Source of the DNA: Candidatus Paraprevotella stercoravium
GTDB lineage: Bacteria > Bacteroidota > Bacteroidia > Bacteroidales > Bacteroidaceae
Length of the DNA: 64,000 nt
NCBI GenBank assembly: GCA_944320795.1
Contig: CALUIU010000002.1
Span: 1-64,000 of the forward strand
Reading direction: 5' to 3'
Of this stretch, positions 27,536 through 36,213 are shown piece after piece (position 1 is the stretch's first letter; each line of letters starts with the position of its first letter). Both the position numbers and the translations under genes were made by a program. Under the pieces are notes generated by a model that had not been told where the DNA came from, did not search any database, and saw nothing but the letters and a program-made list of their open reading frames with translations.

Positions 27536-28903
27536 TTATTTTATGAATACATTAAGCATCTCATGGCATAACTGTCCAGAAGCATCCTCAAATACCCGCT
27601 TCTGAGAATAAAGCGGATAGGAAGACAAATCCTTGGTTTTGAGAATCACGGTATAATTGCGGCTATATGATGCCGAACCGTCCCTCCAAGTTACCAAAAT
27701 ACCCAGTTCAAAAGTTTTTCCTGCCGCAGCGGTTACGTGTCCCTTTACAGTCTGTACACCAGATGTTTCTCCGTCAAACTCAATACCGGCAATAGGTCCC
27801 AGAATATTCCAGGTGCAACTCAGCGCTTCAACGCGGCTGCTACCGGTAATACCTGCTACGGTAAAAGCAAACTGACAGCCTTCCGGTACTTCTATCTCAT
27901 AGGTATCCGGTTGGAAACTGACTTCTACCTCGACCGGCAAATGCCCGATCGGACTTACCCAACATTGCGCCTGTAAGTCCAAATCATATTCATTCAACTG
28001 TACGGTCAACGGATAAATACTATTCCGAGGTAGTACATCTCGTTTGGTTACCGCTGTCGCATCATGTACCACTCCATTAGTTTCCAACGTTTTAATATTT
28101 ACGGTAAAAGGATGTCCCTGAGAACTGGAATTTACGTAAAAATCAGGAAGAACCAAACTGCCTTCCGTCAAGATCCCATTGCCGGGAATCAGAACCTTCC
28201 TGGTATTTTCATAAGTTTCACCTTGCAACACCCCGTCAGGAAACAACGGAATCTTGTCCGCATAACCTCCAAAGGACAGGGCAGTAACCTGCGTTCCTTT
28301 TTTTCCAGAAACAGCCAATCTGACTTTACTGAGCAAACGGTCCAGCCCGATTGAAAGAGCCCGGGTTGAGGGAGTTACCGTAACATTTTCTTGAGCGCTC
28401 ATCGGAATAAAACACTCCTTGAAATCCAAAACTTCCATAGGATTATCCAGCACAATCTCGTGAAGAGACGGCAACGTTTCCCCTTCTCCGATTCCGGTAA
28501 TGCTACTCCATGCCGTACTATATTTTGAATTGATATTGGCAAATGCATAAACCGTATAGTTTCCCGTTTCCAAAATAAAGGCATCGGAAAACCAACTTCT
28601 CAGATTACCCGCCTGAGCTGCTGCATTGCCTGTAAAGTCAGGAAGAAATTTTTTCACCACAACCTGGTCCTGTACAATCAGCACACATAGATTATGCATG
28701 TATTCCGAGTTGATACCCACTTCAACTCCTCCAGCCTTTGTATTCAGATCACCCTCCGCGCGTGCAGTGACCTGCAACTGCAAAGACACAGGAATTGGGG
28801 CAGGATCATATTCCTCACCCTTACACGAAACCAGTAAAACGGCACAAAGACCGCATAGCAGTCCGCATATTTTATTCCCTACAGATCGGATATCATTCAT
28901 CAT
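27536..28903 (-). CDS. Fimbrial accessory lipoprotein (Mfa-type minor subunit)
   Basis: About 455 residues from the ATG at 28903; a GTG six bases earlier is also open. The signal ends in a lipobox, LLVSC, at about Cys27. The following beta-rich domain has fimbrillin-like features: LQVTARAEGDLNTKAGG near the N-terminus, a LRSWFSDAFILETGNYTVYAFAN strand pair as in FimB/Mfa2-like proteins, and ENVTVTPSTRALSIGLDRLLSKVRLAV, which matches the recurring 'V-x-L-x-R-x-x-A/S-K-V' strand of fimbrial subunits. It lies between the second Mfa1-like subunit and the giant protein and is probably an adaptor or minor tip component. It cannot be equated with Mfa3 or Mfa4 by reading alone. Confidence 0.65.
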   Translation of the reverse strand: MMNDIRSVGNKICGLLCGLCAVLLVSCKGEEYDPAPIPVSLQLQVTARAEGDLNTKAGGVEVGINSEYMHNLCVLIVQDQVVVKKFLPDFTGNAAAQAGNLRSWFSDAFILETGNYTVYAFANINSKYSTAWSSITGIGEGETLPSLHEIVLDNPMEVLDFKECFIPMSAQENVTVTPSTRALSIGLDRLLSKVRLAVSGKKGTQVTALSFGGYADKIPLFPDGVLQGETYENTRKVLIPGNGILTEGSLVLPDFYVNSSSQGHPFTVNIKTLETNGVVHDATAVTKRDVLPRNSIYPLTVQLNEYDLDLQAQCWVSPIGHLPVEVEVSFQPDTYEIEVPEGCQFAFTVAGITGSSRVEALSCTWNILGPIAGIEFDGETSGVQTVKGHVTAAAGKTFELGILVTWRDGSASYSRNYTVILKTKDLSSYPLYSQKRVFEDASGQLCHEMLNVFIK

Positions 28904-28929
28904 ATTCACTTATTACAATAATTAGTCCA

Positions 28930-30678
28930 TCACATAGGCAGTATTTCAGGGTCCAGCAGAAGCCAGTCATTAACATAAACATCTACCATAATACTTTCGT
29001 TCCCCGGAATATCTCCTCCCAATGAGTAAACAGCCTGAACGGTCAATTTGTATATATTGTTACGCACAATAGCATATTCCATAACTCCGTTATGGTCCGC
29101 ATTCTGATCATTACTATGACGCACCCACCAAGTGTAGTAACAGATACCTTGCTCATAGGTACGCACTCCGTAGACATTCAGCGCCTGACGTGTCTGTTTG
29201 CCGTTCTCATCAATATGAACCTTTCCCTCGGTATCCTTACGGTATCCGCACTCGTTCCACATATAATTTGCCCACGTCAACAACGAGGAATCCGTAACCG
29301 GATCGCCATCTGCCTTATCTTCCGCCAACTTGGTAAGATAAGACGGATAGCCCGAAGGATCCTTTTCCAAAAGGGTATTCCGCACAAATGCCCTCACCTC
29401 TCCCCAGTTCTGACATTGTTCTATCTCAGGAAACGTCCGGTAAAAATCGTCTCCATAAAAACGGAACATCAGATCTTCCATAGAGGCATAAAGTTGTGTT
29501 CCCAAAGCAAAAAAAGTCTCCCCGTCTTTATAATTGAGTACTCCCTTGGGATGAAACCTGGCTTTGAAGACCACTCCGGTATTATAGCGTTCTCCAGTTT
29601 CTGAATATTTAGTGGTATTCTCCAGTGTATACCCAATCCGTTGCCACATCTCAAAGCCGTCAGAAACGGATACACCGGGCTTCACCCGACTGTCCCACCA
29701 GTTAGGATCTTCGGAACTGCCAGGAAACCAAGTACCGAAAAGTTCCGACACAGGCCGGTTGGGCATTCCGTTGATAACGAAACTATTGTTTGAGCCATTC
29801 TTTGCCTGGGTCCAAGGATCAAGTACATAATTAGTCTGCACACCATTTACTTCCTTTTCCTCCCCCAAATACTCAGGTGTGCCGTCCACTGTGGGGGCCA
29901 CCCGCTTCATCAGGAAACTGCCGGCCATAAGGTCATTCACCAACATGGCTCCGGTAATCTCCACGGTAGCTCCTTCATAAGCCGGATCCGTACAAGGATA
30001 AGATGCCTCAGCCTTATAATCCAGCCTGGCGGCCATACGTTCTACATCGATAGACACTATAGCGGGATCCTTGGCCGGATTCGAATTCAGAATCAGACTG
30101 GCATCCGAAGCCGATGTCATGACAAAATCCGAATAGGCCACTCCGGTGTCCACTGCTTTTTCGCTCCAGGCTTCCGTCTGAATATAATCGCGTACATCTG
30201 CAAGGGTCAGGGTTCTTCCGCTCCACCAGTCCGAATGCGGGTTGGCGACCACCAGCGCATGATATACGCCATTCTCCAGATGGATTTGTCGGGGCACAGT
30301 GGTATAGATCCGTTCTCCGGAATTATCGTCAGCGGCATCTTCCATGAATTCCTGGAACACAACAGTTGCCCTTATCGGAGTGGTTGGAGCGCTGTTCACG
30401 CCTTCTTCTCCCTTAAAGAAAAAAGCCACCGCCGTTTTAATCTCGCTTTCATAATCCTGCCCCATTTCCTGCCCGTCGCCATATTCTCCACCTGTGGGAT
30501 TGGAACGAGTTACAGGAGTTCCGGAAGTTATAAAACAAAGAGACACAAACGAAGAAGCATCCTTTCCTTCTTCATCGGAGAGTATTCTGTCCTCTTCCTG
30601 TATGCAACCTGCCGCCATCACTGCCAAAGACAAACTCACAGCCAGAATCCTTACGATATTGAATATCTGCTTTGCCAT
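28930..30678 (-). CDS. Mfa1-like fimbrial subunit lipoprotein
   Basis: The start is set at the ATG at 30678, since the frame's extra two codons begin with TTG. The signal ends in VMAAGC (Cys25). The mature N-terminus has TSGTPVTRSNP, whose arginine sits where fimbrillins are cut before assembly. The body contains IVSIDVERMAARLDYKA, the usual central strand of these subunits. The C-terminus reads MEYAIVRNNIYKLTVQAV ... VDVYVNDWLLLDPEIL, which closely follows the Mfa1-type C-terminal donor-strand region. At 582 residues it is near the length of the major subunit. It lies third after mfa1 and mfa2, so it is likely a second or tip-proximal pilin. Confidence 0.75.
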   Translation of the reverse strand: MAKQIFNIVRILAVSLSLAVMAAGCIQEEDRILSDEEGKDASSFVSLCFITSGTPVTRSNPTGGEYGDGQEMGQDYESEIKTAVAFFFKGEEGVNSAPTTPIRATVVFQEFMEDAADDNSGERIYTTVPRQIHLENGVYHALVVANPHSDWWSGRTLTLADVRDYIQTEAWSEKAVDTGVAYSDFVMTSASDASLILNSNPAKDPAIVSIDVERMAARLDYKAEASYPCTDPAYEGATVEITGAMLVNDLMAGSFLMKRVAPTVDGTPEYLGEEKEVNGVQTNYVLDPWTQAKNGSNNSFVINGMPNRPVSELFGTWFPGSSEDPNWWDSRVKPGVSVSDGFEMWQRIGYTLENTTKYSETGERYNTGVVFKARFHPKGVLNYKDGETFFALGTQLYASMEDLMFRFYGDDFYRTFPEIEQCQNWGEVRAFVRNTLLEKDPSGYPSYLTKLAEDKADGDPVTDSSLLTWANYMWNECGYRKDTEGKVHIDENGKQTRQALNVYGVRTYEQGICYYTWWVRHSNDQNADHNGVMEYAIVRNNIYKLTVQAVYSLGGDIPGNESIMVDVYVNDWLLLDPEILPM

Positions 30679-30714
30679 AGACAACAGTTATTTAAATCAT
30701 TTCATTATTAATCT

Positions 30715-31815
30715 TTACAGTTCTTCAAACTGTATGCGTTTGCTCCATCCCAAAATACCGATACTGATGTTCACATAGGCCAGTCGGTCTCCTTTTAGAA
30801 AGAAATCCAACTGAAAGTCGTATCCGCGATCGAGAAACTCCTGCTCGGAATAGCGATAAATATCTTCGCTGGTACGGAGACGGCTCAGCAGATCGGGTAA
30901 ATTGACCCGAATGACTTCCATTCCTGTTTTGCGGTTCACCACTGAAAGAATCCCGTCCTCGGCCGCATGCTCATGATATAAAATCCGAGATGTCATGAAA
31001 TCGGCATGCGCTATCTTTCCGACGCCCTCAACCGGATCTCCATTCGCATCTGTCGCCGGCGTGCGGTCATCTGTATTCCACACGGCATGTGGGGTATAAA
31101 CTACCTGCTGGCTTTCATCCAGAGAATTGTCAAAAAGAAGATGCGTGTTCCGATCCGTAATTTTCAGATCATAATCGGCGATGTCCATTTGAGTCGGATC
31201 GTCGAGTTCGCGCAAGGTGACATTTATCTTCTTGGTATCGCGCACCAGGGGAATAGTGTGATAAGTAGGTTTTTCCGCAAAAACCTCTATCGGTTCTGTC
31301 ACAATTCCGTGCCATAAGGTATCCAATGGCAAACCGTGATGATCTACTACAACCAGACCGTGATCGTTTTTAGTTTCCAGCCGGACATTCAAAGCAGACA
31401 TGTCATCCCCCGTCTGAAAATCCGAACGGACAAAATGTGCCCTACCGGATTCCAACTGCTCCTTATATGGAACCTGCCCAGCCAGAACGATGAACCGGTA
31501 CTTTCCGGGAGAAAGGTTCATAGGCATGAGATAAGACGGATCCGCCAGCGGACGGTAAGTGCCTGCATTCATCTCGGAACGGGTCGTCACGTACTTGCCG
31601 TTTTCATCGAACACAAAAACATCTACTGCACCGACATGATCCTTGAACATATCCGCACGTTCCAAATTATAATCATACTTGAATTTCAGATAAAGCCCCA
31701 TGGGACAGTCATCGCGGTCGTCTTTCATCAGGCTACACGATGTAAATACGGATACGGTCCAGACGACCGCACAGAACCACATCAGACTTTTTATGAAATG
31801 CCACTTCATATACAT
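30715..31815 (-). CDS. FimB/Mfa2-family fimbrial anchor lipoprotein
   Basis: Length of 366 residues. The lipobox is VFTSC (Cys27). The following SLMKDDRDDCPMGLYLKFKYDYN is the diagnostic start of the Mfa2/FimB family, with the conserved Asp-Cys-Pro. Further family features are VDVFVFDENGKYV, LSPGKYRFIVLAGQ and a C-terminal YVNISIGILGWSKR. In Porphyromonas, Mfa2 anchors the fimbrial shaft to the outer membrane and limits its length. It follows the major subunit, as there, but after an unusually long 309-base gap holding a strong hairpin. Confidence 0.88.
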   Translation of the reverse strand: MYMKWHFIKSLMWFCAVVWTVSVFTSCSLMKDDRDDCPMGLYLKFKYDYNLERADMFKDHVGAVDVFVFDENGKYVTTRSEMNAGTYRPLADPSYLMPMNLSPGKYRFIVLAGQVPYKEQLESGRAHFVRSDFQTGDDMSALNVRLETKNDHGLVVVDHHGLPLDTLWHGIVTEPIEVFAEKPTYHTIPLVRDTKKINVTLRELDDPTQMDIADYDLKITDRNTHLLFDNSLDESQQVVYTPHAVWNTDDRTPATDANGDPVEGVGKIAHADFMTSRILYHEHAAEDGILSVVNRKTGMEVIRVNLPDLLSRLRTSEDIYRYSEQEFLDRGYDFQLDFFLKGDRLAYVNISIGILGWSKRIQFEEL

Positions 31816-32049
31816 ATATCGTTTTAGTTTCCTTATCGCTTTTCCAGCACGTTGTCAACGCGTTTTTTTATATTCAAGGTGCATCCTTTATCATTCTGCA
31901 CTCCGTGTTTTCTACTTCAGTTGAGACTTTCAAGAAAAATCTCCAGCTGCTCCTTCCTTTGTGCCGGAACATGGCACCCGCCATTTTACAGCAGACCCTG
32001 GCAGCAGGCCCGAATCAGCCACCAATCCGGTGACCAAGAAAAAAAGATC

Positions 32050-32094
32050 CTTTTTTTAAGGAGCCAGATGCAGCTACTTAACAGCTGCATCTGG
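32050..32094 (-). terminator. Hairpin between major and anchor subunits, likely partial terminator
   Basis: CCAGATGCAGCT (32064-32075) pairs exactly with AGCTGCATCTGG (32083-32094), with an outer GGAG/CTCC extension. On the minus strand it is followed by a second small A-rich/T-rich palindrome and seven T. It lies 30 bases after the mfa1-type stop codon. The remaining 31816-32049 of this 309-base gap shows no ORF or recognisable promoter. Confidence 0.65.
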
Positions 32095-32124
32095 AAACAT
32101 CTCCTATAAAAATAATTACCTGAA

Positions 32125-33942
32125 TTATAAGTCTACATTCTGACTGCGTTTCGCCCAAGCCAATACATTGATACGAACAGAAATCCATTTCTCCTGCGGA
32201 TCGTCCTGACCGTAAACCTCGTCAGGTACCGGACTGCCAATATTTCTAATACCGGTTACATTTACCTCATACCAGTTGTTACGAAGAACACCATAACGTC
32301 CCAAATAATTCTGTTCTGAATCTGCACCCGGATAAGATGTGGTAGGATCATTTACATTATTCCATGGAGTCTGGGATTCATCAAAATGACGGATACGAAC
32401 TCCGTAATAAGAAACACCGCCCTTATAATAAGCAATGTTATAATCCTTATTTACAGATGCAATCGCAGCTGTATAAGTGGCATTACCGGCTGTCAATTCT
32501 GCTGGGATGGCATCACCTGTAAATTTAGTTGCAGACGCATCTTTTACTGTAATAGAAGCCACAGTCCAATAACCGGCATTACCATCATTGTTAAATACAA
32601 CAGTGAGATCGTTATTATCAAATGTTGTACCTGCCTTCAATTTACTCTCGAGAACCTTACGTATTGCCGGAACATTCATATATGCAGTTGAAACCATAGT
32701 CTCGATATCTGCTTTTTCATCGTAAATCACATCCTTGTTATCATTCAAGATAAAGAAGCTCTTATCGGTGGCACTAGCACCAGTCACATTCAGCTTAGCA
32801 GCAACAATCACACGGGTAGTCTGATTCTGGTTCTGGTTGGCTACATTGAATGTATTCTCCAAACAGTATGCATCTTTACTCATAGCTGTTAAAGATGCCG
32901 GAACAGCTCCAATTGTAGTATTAAAATGGGTTTCATCAACCTGTCCAGGAGCCAGGCTCGTATTATAACCAGTACCATTATAAGTCGGATCTACTCCCCA
33001 ATAAGTACGATACAGGGTTTGGGTAGCCGTATTGGTCAGACCCACAGAACCGACAAAACGATAATCATTAGTAGTATTAGCTTTATAGTTCCACCAAGGA
33101 GCGCTTGCTACATTACGCACCAGGAAGGACTGTTTACTGGTGATGTCCAAAGTCCAGCCATCAAAAGTATAACTTGCGATTTTTGTACCAGTTACTGCTC
33201 CTGTGCCTATACCGTCAGCTGCTTTAACCGTAACTTTTGCCACAGCTCTTTCGCAATAGATATCCGCAGCCGGATTTGCCTTTGCTTCTGCTTCTGTTGC
33301 ATAGATCCGGTCTCTGTCAATAACAGACAGTGTCTGAACCTGACCACTAGTTGGATTCGAAGTTCCGCCTTGTTTGGTAAACATAGGTGCATTGGTCATC
33401 AAGAAACAAGCATCAGTAGTATTTGCGATCTGAGCAAGGTTCATTGTTTTTGCAGTTGTATACAAGCTGCTAAATGTTGTTGATCCAGGCGTCAGTTGTC
33501 CATCATTCAATGTCCAACTACCTCCTGACTCTTTTACAACTCCAGAAGCTTTTCCATTCAAAATTACCATCGCATAAACTTCACCACTTCCCGGTTTGGT
33601 TACCTGCTGGACAATGCTGTATCTTGTCGTTACATTATAATTCGGATTATCTTGAATTCCAGGTAATTTAAGATTATAAGCCCCTTGAAACGTTGAACCA
33701 GCTTCATTGTCACCGGCAAAGAGCAAAAGAGTAGCATCTTTTACGTTATACTCATAAGTTTGGCCATCTTGAAAATCATCGTTAGCACGAGTAGACGGAG
33801 CTGTAGGAAGATTGAAAGCAAAGCTTAAATAGCCATTTCCGCCAGGAGGAACAGAGCCCTCATTTACCACAACATCCTCGCTCGAGCATGCTCCCAACAT
33901 CAGCGTGGCCAATGCTAAAGATAATAATTTAGTCTTTTTCAT
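32125..33942 (-). CDS. Mfa1-family fimbria major subunit
   Basis: From the ATG at 33942 (another ATG lies two codons earlier) the protein has 605 residues. MKKTKLLSLALATLMLGAC is a lipoprotein signal with Cys19 as lipid site. Arg52 in APSTRAND lies where P. gingivalis Mfa1 is cleaved by an arginine-specific protease to expose the polymerisation groove. Thr/Asn/Ala-rich beta-sandwich sequence follows. The C-terminus ISVRINVLAWAKRSQNVDL is characteristic of Mfa1. It is third in the operon after the DUF3575 and DUF3868 genes, 46 bases from the latter. It would be the shaft protein of a surface fimbria used in adhesion and biofilm. Confidence 0.88.
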   Translation of the reverse strand: MKKTKLLSLALATLMLGACSSEDVVVNEGSVPPGGNGYLSFAFNLPTAPSTRANDDFQDGQTYEYNVKDATLLLFAGDNEAGSTFQGAYNLKLPGIQDNPNYNVTTRYSIVQQVTKPGSGEVYAMVILNGKASGVVKESGGSWTLNDGQLTPGSTTFSSLYTTAKTMNLAQIANTTDACFLMTNAPMFTKQGGTSNPTSGQVQTLSVIDRDRIYATEAEAKANPAADIYCERAVAKVTVKAADGIGTGAVTGTKIASYTFDGWTLDITSKQSFLVRNVASAPWWNYKANTTNDYRFVGSVGLTNTATQTLYRTYWGVDPTYNGTGYNTSLAPGQVDETHFNTTIGAVPASLTAMSKDAYCLENTFNVANQNQNQTTRVIVAAKLNVTGASATDKSFFILNDNKDVIYDEKADIETMVSTAYMNVPAIRKVLESKLKAGTTFDNNDLTVVFNNDGNAGYWTVASITVKDASATKFTGDAIPAELTAGNATYTAAIASVNKDYNIAYYKGGVSYYGVRIRHFDESQTPWNNVNDPTTSYPGADSEQNYLGRYGVLRNNWYEVNVTGIRNIGSPVPDEVYGQDDPQEKWISVRINVLAWAKRSQNVDL

Positions 33943-33988
33943 AAACATAGTTTTTAATGAAACAATAATATTTAAATCACATATATCT

Positions 33989-35398
33989 TTATTCTAACAA
34001 TAAAAGGTTCTCCTCGACACGCTGTGCCCCACCATTACGGGCCTCTTCCAAAAGCTGACGAGCCTGTCCGACATTTCCTTCCAATATAGCCAATACGCCC
34101 CTCACATGCAAAGCATCGGCAGAACGTCCAGCCTTTTCCAAATACTGACGGGCCCCTTCCAGGTCGCCACTCTCCATACGGGCGCATGCCGCATTGATAT
34201 TGGCCACCTCATCATCCGGAAACATACGTACAGCTATTTCCATCACCTCATTGAAATCCTGACTTCCGGGCTGATAGGTCTGCGCCACCAAAAACATCTC
34301 TTCCAAAGAAAGCTGTTGCGGCTTTGTCTTTAAAAGAAGTTTCGCCTCCTCTACCGAGAACGGACGCACACAGTAGGTCACCACATAATCAGAATGACGC
34401 AAAGCCGGATACCAATGCTCCAACATAAAACGGTAATCTTCCGGATAAGTCTGCTTGATGCGCCACTCTTTGGCATCAGGTTCCAGAGTACGGTCGTCTA
34501 TCAGCGCAAGAATCTCAGAACGATGTTCCAGGTTTCCGGATTCAACATATTTCCTCAGTCCATCCCAGTCTTCGGGAGTAGAACTTACCGTAAAAATCCG
34601 GTCCTCCAGTTGCAGCAGACGGCAAACATAATCCTTCAGCGTACGGGCTCGGTTTTCGGCCAACCAAGCATTATGCTCGTAAGGTGACTCCGGAGAAGCA
34701 AAACCGTGAATACGGATACCCGTTATGGTCGTGTTCCGGTCATTTTTCACCAGATTTATGGTCTGAATTATCTTGTTCAGTTCCTGCGGATTATTGCGAT
34801 AGTCCGGATAGAGCGTAATCTTATCCACCGGAAAGTCTACAAAAGCCCGCCCCTCTTCCTGACGCTCTTTCCTCGCCTCGGCCTTCGGACGGACATAAGG
34901 CAAATAAGGCGTACGGATTTTATGTACGACAACCAGATTCTGATCGAGCACCTCTCCGCCGCACCCACACAAATCTTCCGCAATCTCAATATTGCAGTTT
35001 TTCATCCAGGCCTCAAAAGGCAAGGTGGCAGAATAGTTCAATGTCTGGCGAGTATCATTTTTTCTCCGCAAGGCAACTACATCCGACGAAAATTTCTTAT
35101 ACCCCCACCGTCTGTAAGAAAGATCCTGCTTTCGCCCGTTCAGAACTATTTGCGGCAGCAAAACGTGTTTCTCTCCATATTTAACCATTGGAGTAAACAC
35201 AAAGCGCATATTGGACGGCATCTCCAGCGAATCCAAATCCAGATTCATCTTAACCAGCAAACTGTTTTCAGTATGTTCCACACGCAAATTATCCAATTTG
35301 ATGGAATTTCCTGCCAATGACGATAATGTCTGCTGAGCAAAAGCATCTGCCAATACCAGACAGACCACGGCGAACATAATATATATTTTTTTGTTCAT
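33989..35398 (-). CDS. DUF3868/OmpA-like fimbrial accessory protein with TPR tail
   Basis: A signal peptide (IMFAVVCLVLADAFAQ) precedes a beta domain of the DUF3868 type (LDNLRVEHTENSLLVKMNLDL; CNIEIAEDLCGCGGEVLDQN). An OmpA/peptidoglycan-associating segment begins near residue 190 (VDFPVDKITLYPDYRNN ... IRIHGFASPESPYEHNAWLAENRARTLKDYV). Two TPR-like helices close the protein (ANINAACARMESGDLEGARQYLEKAG). Such proteins regularly accompany a DUF3575 barrel ahead of Mfa-type pilin genes. They probably link the outer-membrane assembly site to peptidoglycan. The protein has 469 residues and is in tight linkage with both neighbours. Confidence 0.82.
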   Translation of the reverse strand: MNKKIYIMFAVVCLVLADAFAQQTLSSLAGNSIKLDNLRVEHTENSLLVKMNLDLDSLEMPSNMRFVFTPMVKYGEKHVLLPQIVLNGRKQDLSYRRWGYKKFSSDVVALRRKNDTRQTLNYSATLPFEAWMKNCNIEIAEDLCGCGGEVLDQNLVVVHKIRTPYLPYVRPKAEARKERQEEGRAFVDFPVDKITLYPDYRNNPQELNKIIQTINLVKNDRNTTITGIRIHGFASPESPYEHNAWLAENRARTLKDYVCRLLQLEDRIFTVSSTPEDWDGLRKYVESGNLEHRSEILALIDDRTLEPDAKEWRIKQTYPEDYRFMLEHWYPALRHSDYVVTYCVRPFSVEEAKLLLKTKPQQLSLEEMFLVAQTYQPGSQDFNEVMEIAVRMFPDDEVANINAACARMESGDLEGARQYLEKAGRSADALHVRGVLAILEGNVGQARQLLEEARNGGAQRVEENLLLLE

Positions 35399-35419
35399 AT
35401 CCTCTCCATTTTTAAAGAT

Positions 35420-35983
35420 CTAGAAAATATACAGGAAAGACAATGCAGCCTTTGTCGGTCCCCAATAATGAGCGTCAGAAGATTGCACCCGCTCACCACA
35501 TACACCACATTTGAATTTGTCATACTTGATGTAATCATATCCCAATCCGAGCGAAGCTTCAAAGTTCCAGTGCCGGGATATCATCCATTGATATCCTACC
35601 GTTACTCCACCACCAACATACCAACCCTGATAACGATGGTCCTTCAAATCGGGAAGCACATGAAAAGGCAGCTCCACATTACCCGCATTAAACTCGCCAC
35701 CCATCAAATGAGCGCCCAAAAACCAACCGTTGAAGGACTCACAAAACCAATACCGGTATTCAGGCTGCAATACCCAATGGCGCAGAGTCTGCCCCCCTGT
35801 GGACTTCCAAGGATTCAACCCATAAAATAACTGGACAGAATGCTTTCTACCCATCGATGCCTCTAATCCCAGATTGGGCGTAGTCGTAGCCCAATAGAGC
35901 ACATTTGTCTTGAGAGCCACATTTTGGGCAGATACCGACAATACTATTGCCAGAAAAGTTATTAGTATAAATATTTTTTTCAT
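35420..35983 (-). CDS. DUF3575 outer-membrane protein, first gene of the fimbrial operon
   Basis: A signal peptide (FILITFLAIVLSVSAQ) is followed by an about 165-residue beta-barrel. The DUF3575 opening is NVALKTNVLYWATTTPNLGLEASMG, followed by WVLQPEYRYWFCESFNGWFLGAH, GYQWMISRHWNFEASLGLGYDYIKYDKF and a terminal aromatic strand ending in Phe (LSFLYIF), the usual barrel-insertion signal. It is located upstream of the DUF3868 gene as in other Mfa-type loci. Probable role in assembly or export of fimbrial subunits at the outer membrane. The 230 bases upstream contain no recognisable standard promoter, consistent with dependence on the adjacent regulator. Confidence 0.83.
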   Translation of the reverse strand: MKKIFILITFLAIVLSVSAQNVALKTNVLYWATTTPNLGLEASMGRKHSVQLFYGLNPWKSTGGQTLRHWVLQPEYRYWFCESFNGWFLGAHLMGGEFNAGNVELPFHVLPDLKDHRYQGWYVGGGVTVGYQWMISRHWNFEASLGLGYDYIKYDKFKCGVCGERVQSSDAHYWGPTKAALSFLYIF

Positions 35984-36213
35984 ACACTCCTATTTATAAT
36001 TTAGGTATGCTCTTTTAACACTATTATTATTGATAAGTTACAAAATAACAGAAACACGCTCAAATTTCCCTTTACCTTTTATCAAATAAAATTTGCAATT
36101 TGTAAAAAAGAATCTCACTTCATGAGAAAAATCCCTCATTTTCAGATTCAAGGATTCTAATCAAAAAACATTTTACCCAACACAACATTACTTTAAAGCA
36201 ATTTTTATCCAAC

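Noticed and set aside
35984..36213. Possible invertible promoter ahead of the fimbrial operon
   Set aside because: Bacteroides surface loci often have one, but no inverted-repeat pair around a promoter could be found in this gap, and no invertase gene is nearby.
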